Origin: Tolypocladium sp. Sup5 PDA-1
Lineage: Eukaryota; Ascomycota; Sordariomycetes; Hypocreales; Ophiocordycipitaceae
DNA length: 64,000 bases
Assembly (NCBI GenBank): GCA_000750105.3
Contig: JPHH03000064.1
Span: forward strand, 1 to 64,000
Reading direction: 5' to 3'
Shown here: positions 1-11,780 of the stretch, in pieces
Position numbering within the stretch: the first letter of the stretch is position 1
Layout: each line of letters opens with the position of its first letter
Translations under genes and position numbers: made by a program
Notes under the pieces: generated by a model
Seen by the model: only the letters and a program-made list of their open reading frames with translations
Databases searched by the model: none
What the model was told of the DNA's origin: nothing

Positions 1-1490
1 GATTCTAGAGGTCTATATATACGGGCTTTCCTTCCTAGCTAGATAGAAGAGATAACCAAGCAATTCAACTGCCTTGCACACAAGCTTACTATTGCCTCTT
101 ATCTCTGCCTCTTGTGCCTCTATTCTATAGAGACTTTATTCCCCTTTCCACTGCCTTTATCCCTACTTCTTGGACTAGTCTAGTGCTACGCCCTGACCTC
201 ACCTGCCAACATAAACCTGCCGGTTTATCCCTTAGGAACCCAAACCGTCACAGTGAACCCCGAAGACTGGTATTCTACTCGAGCTACTAGCATAGCTTAT
301 TGAAGGTATCCTTTTCCATGCGAAATAAGCTAACGAACCGCGACTCAGCACCTTCCAATAACTCGTTGACTTTATCACGAGCAGTAGTCGGTCCGCCGGG
401 ATTAACGATATTACGATCTTCGTATGCTACTCGCGGCTACCGTTAACGAAGCTGCTTAACTAGAACCTCTTGTAGCAAGGCCACGATACTGCCGACCGAG
501 GCTACGATAGCTACATTCATTGTAACGTACTGCCGACATAAAGAAAGCTACCGTAGCCGTAGCTGCAGTAGCTGAGAAGATATTATACAAGATAACGGTT
601 CTGCGCGCTATCCTACGGCTGCTCCCAATAACATACAAAAACGCGTGTAACGCGGCGACCCGCGTTAATAGGGGTCATAACAGAGCGCTCTATGAAGCAA
701 CCCTTTCTCAAGAAAATGGTATACTCACAACGCTATGACGATAACCTCACGGCTATAAGAGGCATAGGTGCCAAGATATCACGATCAAACGGGTTTGGCG
801 TTGAAAGATATATCTAGACGCTTGCATAAATCATCACCCTGGTTAGTCCCCTCCTTGGCTACCATTTACTACTGCCCCAAGAGGGCAAGAGACATTTTCC
901 ATTTTTTCGGCGTCCTCAAAAACCCACTTTTACGAAGTCTGTCAGCTTAACAGAGGCGAGCCGAGCTGGGCATAAGCTATCTGTAAGGATGCGCTGCCGG
1001 GCTCGACGCCGTAGGCGTACGAGCGCCGGGGCCATGCCTTATAGGTGGGTGTGAGGTGCAGCCTCGGCACGAAGTGCCGAGACTGGCGGATCTTTTGGCC
1101 TAACGGCCGACTGCTCTATTGCTCGGGCCTAGCACACCTCCTAGCCCGTTACACTATCTTTAATCTAATACCGCTCCGAAGTCTAGATATAGGTTTTCCC
1201 CTAGGGGTTTTTCCTATATTAATTAAAAAGTAGAAGCTCTAGAGCTCTTAGTAGCTAGGTAGCATAATAAACTTCTTCTTCTTATAAATTAGGCAGCTGC
1301 TAGCGATCTTCTTAAGCGCGACTTTAATATTTTTCTTACGAGAGAGTATTATAGAATCTATAGTAAAAATTTAGCCGAAATTAAGCGTAAATTACGATAA
1401 TTAAAATTAAATTAATAAAGAAGGTAGGATTATAACGCGTCGTTACAAGGTGCGCGGTTATGGGGGCTGCGTGGTGTTATGGGTGATAAC
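1..1490. mobile_element. AT-rich degraded repeat block (probable RIP relic)
   Basis: This stretch is rich in TA steps and in-frame stops and carries no long ORF. The last 350 bases (about 1140-1490) are especially AT-rich, while islands near 960-1110 are GC-rich with small hairpins, such as CTCGGCAC-GAA-GTGCCGAG near 1061. Mosaic AT-rich sequence of this kind, beside GC-rich genes, is what repeat-induced point mutation leaves of a transposon in filamentous ascomycetes. No LTR, terminal inverted repeat or transposase domain can be recognised, so the element class is unknown. The boundary with the normal-composition gene is abrupt, at about 1490. Confidence 0.45.
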
Positions 1491-1491
1491 G

Positions 1492-4400
1492 TTATTTTAC
1501 CCTCTGACCTAAAAACTTCTCGGCAGGCCAGCCCTGCATCGTGCACCTTTCCTCCACGACATCGCCGCCCATTATAAGGGTATGCTCAAGGAGACAGCTA
1601 TCTTGCCTCATCATGGCCCCACTAAGCAACCTGCTGCCAGTTCGCAGCACGCAGCGATCGCCAATCTCTAGCCTGTTCAAGTCGAACTTGCCTCTAGTGT
1701 TTATGTGGGCGACAACGCTCGCGTCGTCGATGGCGACTCGATGGCCCAGAGTAATCAAATCCGGCTCCGTAAACATAAGGCTAGGATGGCCGTTGGCGAA
1801 CAAGGCGCAGTCTTTGCCAATCTTGGCACCAAGTGCGCGGAAGTAGAGCACTATCCAGTTGGTTCCAGTGAGGAGGCCGAGAATACCGTGGCTCCGGTAG
1901 CAATAGCGCCGGAGTTTCTCGATGCAAAGGAACAGCTGCCACCGCTGGCAATAAGACGATTTGTCCCAGTCGTAATTGCCAGGCTGTCGTCGCCCCAAAA
2001 GAGCCCATTTTGCCGCGATGACGATGGCCAGGGCCAACACGGCTTGCAGCGTTGTGAGAATTGCAATAGCCACCGAGGACATGCCGTACAGAAGCAGCAC
2101 CTGGACCCAGAAGCCGCCTTTACGGCTGACGAACCGATTCATGACCAGATCCACGACCTGGATTGACAAGATGCTGGGGACGTTCCAGTAGAAGGAAGTG
2201 AAAACCGTCATGAATGTGGAATAGCAGAAGACGGCAAAGGGACCCAGGACGTGATACGGCGCAAGCCTCAAGTAGAATGCTCGTCCAAACGGCGAGACAG
2301 TTTCTGACACAGGCGGATCCGCGTTGTCGTCAGAGTCACTGCCGGATGCCATAAACGGGTCTGCGGTCGCCTGGTATCGCCGCTTTCGGGACGACTTTCG
2401 CGACTCAGCCAGGGTGTCGTCGCTGCTCATGTGCTGGATCTGCGTTCGATCGGGTTGCTTCTTGCCGCTGAGCGTGTCGTCACTGCTCATGTGGTGGATG
2501 CGTGTTTGAGGTTGCTGCTTCTCCTTGGTCAAGTCGTGGCCGGTCGACAGACAGACTGCGTCGCCGCCCTTGGAGCCCACAAAGGTGCCTCCTGGGCCGT
2601 ACCTCTTACCCCTACGGGTCATAGCACCTGATCCCATCGTTGCTTGCTCACCAACGACGACACCGGGTAGGAGACAGACGCGATCTGCGATCATGGCGCC
2701 ATCCCCGACGGTGACCTTTTCGGACCCCGTACCATCCGAAGTGACGAGGTGAGCACGGGATCCAAACACGACGTCGTCGCCTACATCAAGCAAGTGGTAA
2801 TCGCCAATGTCCGGGCCAGTTCCTGGCCAGTAGACCCGCTTGCCGACTTTGCTGCCCAGCATGCGCAGGGCGACAGAGGTTGCTTCATAGTGCTGCCCAA
2901 ACATCGTCGTCATCTCATGAAGCTGTGAGACAGGCATGATGGTCTTGATCAGGGCCGCGCGCCATGTTGCAACTGCCCCGCGGCCCTTGGCAGAGCTGGG
3001 ACCAAGCTTGCCAAAAATGACATCTAGGACGGCCCTGATCAGGACGGCGAAGGCAAACAGGATAAAGGGGCTGAAGAATGACCTCAGTACCAGCGCAAGG
3101 TAGTGGTACGCAACCCGCTCGGCAGCCGTGAACCAGTCAAGCATGTCCCGCAGAGGCGTGTCGTTGTCCGGCGGCTGTTTCAGGACCATGCCGACGAGCC
3201 CACCGGCCCAGGGCAAAAGCGACAAGACCCAGGCCAGGAGACTCAGGGGCATCGTCAGCAAACAAGTTAGCAGCCAGTGCGGATTCGGCTCTCTGCTAGG
3301 CGATAGGTCGCGGTTTGCCTCGTCGGCGTCCTCCATCTCCCAGCTGGACGAATTGGGGCCGATGCAAGTGTTTGCTGGCACCTCAGACCCTGCCGCAACA
3401 ATGGACGACATGCCGATGGAGCAGTTCTCGCCAACGACGATCTTGCCCAAGTACATTGTCGTGTTGCCCTCTGCTGCGAAGGGTCGGCATACACAGCGGC
3501 TCAGCGCTGCACCGTCTCGGATGTCCAGGAGATCCCACTCGCCCAGGGCCACGCCAGCCAACTTGACATTCCTGCCGATTTTTGCACCCATGAGGCGGCA
3601 GTACACTCGCTGTGTCGACTCACTCATGTTGAAGAAGCCCTTGCCGCAGATGCTCACAATCTTCTGCACCATCCACCACCGGGTGTGATACCACCCCCAC
3701 ATGGGATACAAGCCTTCGCGGTAGCGGCCGATGATCAACCACTTTGCCGCAATGCCGACTAATGGCGCGACGCATCTGATGATGAATCGCGAGAAAACGA
3801 TGCTCAGCGTCACGTTGGCCAGCCGGCCAGGGACCGAGTTGTTCGTAGGCAACTTCTGAGTGTAGCTAAGCGCGACGATGAAGACGGTCCACTGGAAGGC
3901 GCGCCGCAGGGGATACATGACGGCCAGGGGGACCAGCTGCAGGGCCATGAGAAGAACGTTTGTCGAGCTGTTTGTCGTTGTGCAGCCCTCCACCCTGTCC
4001 TCGCCGCCTTCGACCGGGCCCATCTGGGCGACTTTGTCTATGTGAGCGGAGATAGCCTGGACGGTGCCCTGGTTGAAGACGATGCTAATCGGCAGCTGGA
4101 CACTGAACATGGAGCGGAGACCCGATATGAGACGGCCAGCTCGCAGGGAGTCGCCCCCGAGACTGAAGAAGTCGACGTCGCGAGGAACATCGCTAGGGTG
4201 GCGAGACAGGAGGTTGGCAAACGCCTTGGTAACCTTGCCTTCTGTAGACTCGGCTAGTTTCTCCATCGTCGTGCCCAGCAGGTGATCCAAGGCACGCTGC
4301 AGCTCTGCCTCGTTCACGTTGCCACGCTCATCCGTCGGCAGCGGCTCGGGCATGAGGTGCATCATTTCCGGCACCATGTAGTTATGCAGGCGATTATAGA

Positions 4401-6706
4401 GGCGCTGCCGCAGTTCGCTAGCCTCTGCAGGCTGCGGTTTAGAAAATCCCGTCCTTGCCGGGGCCAAGAAGACCTCAACGGACTTATTCGCGGTGTTCTT
4501 TCGGCAGTGATACCTGAAATCCACGGGGACTGCGGCGTTCAAGGTACTCCATACCAGCTCGTGGTCAATAGAACACGGCCAGGACTTGATCGGATCCGAG
4601 ATGGCCGTGTCCGCCCCGGGACACGAGGCGTGCCAATGTCTTTTCAGATAGGGCATGTCGTCGTCGATGTCGGGCAGGCCTAGTCGCTGCCCGAGCTTGA
4701 TGCGCAACACCTTGTTGTTTTTCTTGGGCAGGTCGTCCATGTAGGTAATAAGCGCTGGCCACTTGGCTTGCTGGAGCGATGATCGCAGTGCGCTGTGAAG
4801 TGTCTTCAGGTCGACCCGGGGCATGTTGGCGGGCGTGACGAGTGCCACCGCAACAACCTCTTGGAGAACGTCGTGGGAGGCGGAAAATGCGAGTGCCTGA
4901 CTCACGCGGCCGCTGATGGGAGAACCGGTTGATACGGCTGCCGACATGATGGCGTTTTCAACCTCAAAGGGTGAGATGAGTTCCCCGCCTCGGTTTATGA
5001 CTTCTTTGCTCCTGCCCGTGATATAGAGGTAGCCGCCATCGTCCATGTATCCAAGGTCGCCAGTGTCAAACCAGCCGTCTGCATTGAACGGCGACTTGTC
5101 GAGCGAGCCGTCAGGGAGAAGGTAGCCGGGGAAAACAGGCTCGCTCCGCACACAAATCCTGCCAACCATGCCGGATGGGACTGCCGCTTCAGACCAGTCC
5201 AATATCGTCAGCTCAGGGCCAGTGCTGATACCGGATGTCCCCTCACGATCCAGCGGATAGTCTAAGGGGGGTGTTGAGATCGGCATGCATCTGAGTGGTT
5301 GCATGTCAGCTCTTTGGAACGAAGCGAAACTCAATAGACGGGGGAGCTGCATACTCCGTCATCCCGTAGCTGGGAAGCACGACGCAGTTGAACGTGTCGC
5401 GCAACTGACATGCGAGTGACGGTAAGAGGCCGCCGGCGGCATTGCAAGCCAGCCTGATGCGGCTCCGCTTCAAAGATGAAAGGCGCTCGGAGGCTTGCGC
5501 GAGGATAACAGAGTGCATCGATGGTGACGCGTAGTACCACGTGGGCTGGACATCGTCGACGACATCCCAAAAGAGGTTCGGGTCAAAGGCTACGCAGCAC
5601 ACAGTGGAACCTCCCGAGAAGATGGGTGCAAAAATGTTTCTCACCAAGCCGCCCCTGCCGAAGTCCGTCAGATTCCAATATCCAACAGCGTGTAAGTTGC
5701 AATGTGTTCCTTGGCAATTCTGCTCAACTTACACATGGTACAGCGGCATCATGTTGAGGCAAATGTCCTCCGAGGTTAGACCCCAGGAGTCCATGACGAA
5801 CACCACGCCGGCGACGATGGAATGCAGCGTCAGGGGCACTACTTTCTTTGTGCCAGATGTCCCACTCGTGAAGAGTATCAGGCCGATGTCATCTGCCTTG
5901 TTAGGCTTTAGCGTCTGCTTTTGGCCCTGGCATGGTATCGCTTCTCCTGCCGCAGTGACGAGCTTGACACCATCACCACCATCCCACTCCACGCGAAATA
6001 CTTCGATATTCACATCGCGAACCCACGGCTCGGCAAGCCGTAGCCTTTCATGGTCGCTTGCTGTCGTAAGGATGAACTTGGCGCCGGCTTGGGTGACATC
6101 GGCACGAAACTGCTCCAGACCTACCGCCGGGTTGATAGGAGCCGCTGTATAGTATGTTGCTACCGCCATGCAAGTTGCTGCCAGCAGCGGCCCGTTGGGT
6201 AGGGCGATTGCGACAACAGGTTTTCGTCCCGTCGTCCCGGTGGGCAGGGAGAAGCTTGTTGTGAAGTCGTACAGCCCCTGGTATGTGATGCAGCCGCCAG
6301 AGTTTGCCGTTCGCAGTGCCGGGCGGGAATCGCAGCGAATAAAGTCGGAGAAGGAGTTGTATGAGCCCTTGACCAATCTTGACGTGGCGCTGAGCAAAGA
6401 GGCAAGTTCTCCATCTGGGCTAGCCTTGACCGCCTCTGGCAACAGCTTGTAGAGACGGGCATAACACCTGATGAGAGATACGGCAGGCCATGGACCCGAT
6501 ATTTCGGTCAAAATGGTGTACAGCAGGTGGAGTGGCCGGTGCGAAGGTTGAGGTGTGGCCGGGATAGACGATAGAATCCAACTCTTGTCCTGGTGATGCG
6601 TCCGTAATGCTAGGAACAGGCTGCTCTCCCTGACATGCAACGGCGGCACGTCGTACAGCTGCTTCAAGAGGGGCGGTAACCCCTCGAGGGGAGCTTGCAG
6701 GTCCAT
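1492..6706 (-). CDS. Pls-like NRPS-like synthetase: adenylation, carrier, six membrane segments, three beta-helix domains
   Basis: Exons on the minus strand are 6706-5733, 5654-5355 and 5290-1492 (introns of 78 and 64 nt), giving 1690 aa. The adenylation domain covers about residues 120-640: FTSGTSGTKK near 280, SYGMTE near 421 split by intron 2, GWFDTGD near 497, and PKKNNKVLR near 614 carrying the probable catalytic Lys. A carrier domain follows with SLGGDS at about 801-806, the phosphopantetheine Ser being intact. After it come three units, each two hydrophobic segments plus a left-handed beta-helix (hexapeptide) region: membrane at about 870-945, 1097-1185 and 1410-1495; helices at about 985-1090, 1225-1330 and 1550-1690. 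Carrier followed by six membrane segments around three soluble domains is the architecture of epsilon-poly-lysine synthetase (Pls). The adenylation domain looks more like an acyl-CoA ligase than a classical NRPS one, so substrate and product are unknown. No condensation, reductase or thioesterase domain is visible. Confidence 0.88.
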
Positions 6707-9174
6707 CCCGACTGTCTTGTTAGCGTCTTGGTCAGTCGACCTTCAGCTCCCGCTTGTCGTGGCGAGTCAGACAGTACAGCGTTCGTTCTTGTGAGCTAGG
6801 TGAAAGAATCGTCGACTGGCCCGGTTTGGCTATGGTTAGATTCGCCCAGATGTCATATGCTGGAGGGGATTCAAGTGTCATATAGGTATCTGCCTTGGGC
6901 CGACTGACGAGCCTCCATTGCCCACTCTGACGCACATTCGATCGACGATCGACATGGCGAAACCTTTTCCAACACGGCGCATGCCAGTTACAGGATGGAA
7001 ATTTTGTCAGTGATGGGCCTCTGTGGCCATGCATCGCCATGCGGAAGAATGGGATATGAAAATTTCCGGTCGATCTTCAGAAGCTCAAGCTAACCGTTCG
7101 GTGGGTGTTACTATGGGCGCCGATCCCGATCTTCAGAAGGTTTTCTGATAGACATCATACGCCGTGACAGGTCGAGCCGTATCTGGCTGTCGCGGTTGAT
7201 AGCGGCGCAGTCGAGTAATGGTGGATGAGACATGTCTAGGATCAAGCTCACGATCGTCCCGCCGCGAGATTGGAGAAATGGCTGGATGATGGATGATGGT
7301 CTGCGAACGTATAACCGTCAGCCTAATACCAGCCTATTAATCCCTCTCCCTGTGCATCGATCGCGAGAAGACGCTCTGTGGACGAGGCGGGCGACGATGA
7401 CGGCGTCGCGTCGAAAGGCCGTCACAAGTGAGTAGTGAGCTACCGGCATCGTCACAGCTACCAAGAGCGCGCCGAGGCAGCCTCGCCCGGGTGGCAATGC
7501 GGAGGCTGCAAGATGCAGCGCACGGGTAGGGTCGCAGCGGGTGGTCGCCGTCCGGTGGAAGGTGGGCGAACGGCCTTGCGCCAGGAGAAGCTCAGCTCCT
7601 TGCTGGCCGATCCAGCCATGGCATCCAACGCTCACCGCACCGGACCGTGCCGCAGGCCAAGGGAGCGAGCGTTGTGACAGGCGACGACGACGAGGACGAC
7701 GACGGGGCGGGCCGGGGGCGGAACGTGGGCCTACCCAGCATCGGGCGTCCGGGGAGCCTCCCGCGCATCACTAAGCCTGCAGGAATGGAGACACGTTCCC
7801 TCGCGACGATGCAAGTCTCCGGTCTGTCAGTCACCGACGGTTGGGGGTGGGCTGGCAGACAGAGCAGGACATCTGGCATCACCAGCTGGTAGACGAAGAT
7901 GCATGCCAGTGATCGACCTGTCGCAAGCACTCGCTTGCACGCCCGCACGGGCAGTACCAACGTGCCCGGGCGTGATTCATGCATATTTGCAGCTTGCCAA
8001 GGGCCGCTCCGTCTCCATCTCCATTCAGCCGCAGTAATAATTACGTACTTGCTCGTCTTCGTGGGGGATTCACCGCACACCCCATACGATACGTACGCAC
8101 GTATGTAACAGCTTGGCTCTCGGCAGATATCTCGTCTTCTCGCCCGGTCGAGGGCCTCAAGCGCAGTATCGGTACACAAAGCCCAGAACGCCATTCTCTG
8201 CGCATATACACATCCGCTGGGATGTGCTGTAGATCTCGACCCGGGTCGGCACTGGTCCGTGTCACCGGAAGGAGATGCTACCTGTAATCTGGCGGCGCCA
8301 ACAACTCGTGCGTCGCCTCTGTCCCAAGGTTTCTCTAAGCCTACATGCGGTTTGCCCATCAGTCGAGCAGGAATGCAGGCCGAGCTGCCTGTCACGGCCA
8401 GCGAAGGCACCGCTTGATGCCCTTCGCGATGAGTCTCAGACACTGGTCATTGGGGTGAGACACGCAAGGAAGCACTTGCCGTGTCTTGCAAAGCCTAGGA
8501 ATAAGCAAAGGCATCGTGCACTGGTATCCGAATCAGCCAAGTGGCCCCAATAAAGCGGGTTTGGAAAGACGGGAAGCCTGCCAGCCGCGGCGATTCGGAC
8601 GAAACACATTGACGTCGTGCTAGTGCAGGCAGAGTGGAGGGTGGTCGTTGTGAGGTGTGCGGCAAAAGACACTGAAAGGGACGCGCTGCGACAGTATCAC
8701 TTTCGACCGCGGGACAGAATTTACGGCGGTAATGAGGCCAAACGCCTTGGTTTGTCAGAACTGTGCTCCTTTCGCATGATGCTACAGGCGTTCTTTCTCA
8801 CGAGGTGGGCTGAAGACGATGAAGTGAGTGACTCGAGGATGGAGGTGCAGCATCAAAGATGCATATTCCTTTAGCCAGCTGAGTGGTAGCCCCGATAAGG
8901 TACTCTGGTGCCACGAACCACCTCACGGATACGGGCAAGTCACCTCTTGGTACCAGACCTGCCTAGGGAGGTACGTACCTTTTCTTCAACTAGTTTCCTC
9001 ACCAGCAGCTGGGGTTACAGCTCGCACTTGGCACTTGCACATCACGATCCTCCACCAACTTTCATCGACGTCGTCCGCGCCAAAGAACATCCCAATTCCC
9101 GTGGACACTCCGCAGATGGGCCAGAGTCCGACTCCTCTCTCCTGTGTATTCATATCCATCAGCCCGAAGGCAAC
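6707..9174. other. Long divergent intergenic region
   Basis: This 2.5 kb region separates the minus-strand synthetase from the plus-strand snRNP gene and should hold both promoters. Open frames occur (a 283-codon one on the minus strand at 7592-8443 is the longest), but they are Arg/Ser/Pro-rich, have no recognisable domain and lie within GC-rich sequence, so I do not call them genes. No repeat or RNA gene was recognised. Confidence 0.6.
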
Positions 9175-10026
9175 ATGGCCTCGGCGCCACCCATATCCAC
9201 GTGCGTGTCATTGCACTCCCGACACGCGACGTGAGGCCACAGGCTGACCAGCTTCGTAGTGTCTACGTGCAGAATCTGGAAGAGAGGGTGAAACTAGAGC
9301 CACTGACAGAATCTCTCAAATTCCTCTTCTCCGAATTTGGCACCGTTGTCGACATTGTGGCCAAAAAGAATGTCAGGGCCAAGGGCCAAGCCTTCATCGT
9401 GTTCGACGGCCCAGACGGTGCTGGCATCGCCATCGACGAGATGCAAGGCTTCGAACTATTCGGCAAGCCGATGAAGCTCTCCATGGCCCGGACTAGGAGC
9501 GATAAGACGGTCGAATCCAAGTGCGACGAGGGTGAACTGGAGGTGCACAAGAGACACCGCCAGGCAGAGAAAGGTAGGCAAATACATATCTGCGGCCGGC
9601 CTGCATATGCGCGCACTAACATTCGGTGTAATCCTAGACAAGCGCAGAGCCCTTGAAGCTGCCGATGGCCAGAGAAACCTCAAGAGAGGTGCTCCAGCCG
9701 GATCAGAGACCCGGCCAGCCAAACTTCCCAGGCCATCCGGCCTTAAATCGACGGGTGCGACGGCGTCCAATGTTATTCCGGACGAGTATCTGCCGCCAAA
9801 CAGGACCTTGTTCCTGCAGAACATTCCAGATGAGTATGACGTCGAGGCACTGATGGCAATCTTTGGCCGGTTTGACGGACTTCGCGAAATCAGACTGGTG
9901 CCTGGCCGGCGAGGTATTGCTTTTGTGGAATACGAAGCGGAGCAGGGAGCAATTACGGCCAAGGAGAATACCGCTGGGATGACGCTGGGGGACAAAACTA
10001 TCAAGGTCACGTATCAACGGCAGTAG
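9175..10026 (+). CDS. U1A/U2B''-type snRNP protein with two RRMs
   Basis: Exons 9175-9200, 9260-9573 and 9638-10026 (introns of 59 and 64 nt) give 242 aa. The first exon codes only eight full residues; splicing to the TAG at 9257-9259 restores MASAPPIST-VYVQNLEERV, matching the start of RRM1. RRM1 (about 9-88) has RNP2 VYVQNL and RNP1 KGQAFIVF. RRM2 (about 165-240) has RNP2 LFLQNI and RNP1 RGIAFVEY. The Lys/Arg-rich linker between them holds RRALEAADGQR. The family binds stem-loops of U1 or U2 snRNA in the spliceosome. Two RRMs and the length fit the U1A/U2B'' type (yeast Mud1/Msl1); the two paralogues cannot be separated here. The 3' end faces vma8 at 168 bp. Confidence 0.93.
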
Positions 10027-10194
10027 TGCCCATGAATCTAGCTCAACCACAGGTTTCACAGTCTCAATTTCATGATGCACAGCGGGTCGTGATACGCTAT
10101 CGTATGCCTCTGGCAATATAGGTATTGATGCAGACTTGACTCCAGAGTGGTCTGGTAGGTCGCCCAAACGAAACAGCATATGGCAACAAACACC

Positions 10195-11285
10195 TTAGAA
10201 AATGACGTCCTCGTCTTCCTCTGCTGCCAGTATGTCTGCGGTGGTAGTCTCATGTTTCTCAGGTTCGTCGGCACTCTCGAGGTCTGCTGACGCCGCCTCT
10301 CGCTTGGCCTTCATCTCGGCGTCGGCTGCGGCCGTATCGCGCTGTTTCTTGTTTGCCACCTGTTTTCTTGGTCAGAACGCTCGCAACAAACAACGCTGAT
10401 AGACACTGGTATGCCTGCCTTCTTGAGCCTGTAGAACTCCTCGCGATCAAGCTCGTCCAGCTCCGAGTTGATGTATTTTATTGTGTTCTCGGTCCGTGGT
10501 ATGATGACGTGCTCAATCGCATTCACTAGTCATGTTGTCAGCCAGACCTGCACAGCTGGGGGACCTACTATGATTAGGCGGAACGAACCTCGTCGATTGA
10601 CTACTTTGATAACTTCGTCGAGAATGACAAAAGCAGTTTGCAGGCTCGCCAGCTCCACCAGAGCCTCGACAGCCCGTGCGTAGGTCTCCCTGCAGCGTTG
10701 GACTTGCTGCCCTCCTTTGCCCAGGCCGGTCAGGCCAAAGTCGTTGCTGCCCTCCGCCAAGTAGCTCTCAAAGGCGGGAAGAAGGACGCCAGAGACGTTG
10801 TCCTGTTTGGTACGGATTCGAAATCGCGCCGACTTGGCTGACTCTTGAACTTGATATCCGATGTCTCCCCCGACTGCGTACGTGACCTCGGCTAGCGAGA
10901 AGGCAGCGATCTGCATCACGCGTCCCATCTTCCGTTTCGCCTCGTCGATCCGTCTGGTAATCTCTGCCGCGCAACGATGGTCAGCTAGGTCGAGTCGAAA
11001 GTCGATCAGGCGAGGGGAGCCAGACCTCGAAAGCGTCTACAGGAAACCGCAACGGTCAGTTAACCGCAGCCAATTTCCAGCATGAGTGGTCTTGGCCTTA
11101 CTTGGTGAGAGCCTCGCTCTTCCGCTTCAGCAGGCTGTGGCCAGTTTCCGCCCCCTTGAGCTTCGCCTTCATGATGCCCAGCGACTGCCGGGTAGGGAAG
11201 ACGGCTTCGCGATCCTTGGCTCGAATTAGTTGGCGGACTTCGAAACTGGAGGGAAGAGGGATTGGAGTACCGCGGCACCGGACAT
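10195..11285 (-). CDS. vma8: V-type ATPase subunit D (Vma8)
   Basis: Six exons: 11285-11271, 11214-11102, 11036-11026, 10963-10589, 10525-10419 and 10359-10195, giving 261 aa. Subunit D is the central rotor shaft of the V1 sector, linking ATP hydrolysis to proton pumping at vacuoles, endosomes and Golgi. Conserved stretches seen include REAVFPTRQSLG, KLKGAETGHSLLKRKSEALTK, KRKMGRVMQIAAFSLAEV, TGLGKGGQQVQRCRETY, FVILDEVIKVVNRR and AIEHVIIPRTENTIKYI, and it ends in the acidic EDEDVIF. Exon 3 is only 11 nt (K-R-F-R-E, shared across junctions) and is required to restore the invariant TKRFREITRR. Intron 1 ends in AAG. Intron 5 (10360-10418) most simply starts with GC; a GT alternative 12 nt downstream would insert AGIP. 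Promoter shared with syf1. Confidence 0.95.
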
Positions 11286-11780
11286 GTTGGGCAGTAAGGC
11301 TGAAGTCACAAATAAGGTACGTTGCTATCGTGAGAACAACCACTGCATGGGCCAAGCTGAGGTTGGGTGTCTTGGGTCGCTGCTCCAGGGTGCATGTGGC
11401 GTTGTCGTCATGTCCGCGCAGGTGTACTCCGCGTACTAATCCGTAAGCTAAGGTACCGAGTGGTGTGGCTGGCACGACCCGCCTATTGAATATATCCTTG
11501 TATGGGGTCTTGGTGCCTCGTCAATGCCGCGAATTGTCAAGATGCACGAAGTGCGCACTTCTCTGCGGCATTCGACGTCTGCGCAACTCAACGAGCTACG
11601 AACCACGATCCAGACCAGCGGCAACAAGGAGGTACTCCTCTTCATTTCTGCCATTTCGGCCCCTACCGAGGCCACGACTATGGGAGCAGCTGTGTAGCAG
11701 CCTTCGAACCAAACACAGATTTCTCACAGCTCTTCAAGCTGCTGCACAGGCGCTTCGGCCGCGCCCCAGCTGAGGCTGCC
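11286..11780. promoter_or_regulatory. Divergent promoter region vma8 / syf1
   Basis: A 495-bp gap between two divergently transcribed start codons, so it must contain both promoters and 5' UTRs. No TATA box or specific operator could be assigned. Confidence 0.5.

Noticed and set aside
960..1110. Possible rRNA/tRNA-like GC-rich hairpins in the AT-rich block
   Set aside because: Small palindromes are present but no cloverleaf, A/B boxes or rRNA core motif could be found.
1492..6706. Synthetase considered as a pseudogene because of frame breaks at about 5290-5354 and 5655-5732
   Set aside because: Both breaks are explained by introns with good GT..AG signals that restore the conserved motifs (YHV/GGLVRN and GMTE/CMPIS).
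7592..8443. 283-codon minus-strand frame between the synthetase and the snRNP gene
   Set aside because: Arg/Ser/Pro-rich, no domain, no codon-like pattern, and overlapping frames on both strands; a GC-rich chance frame.
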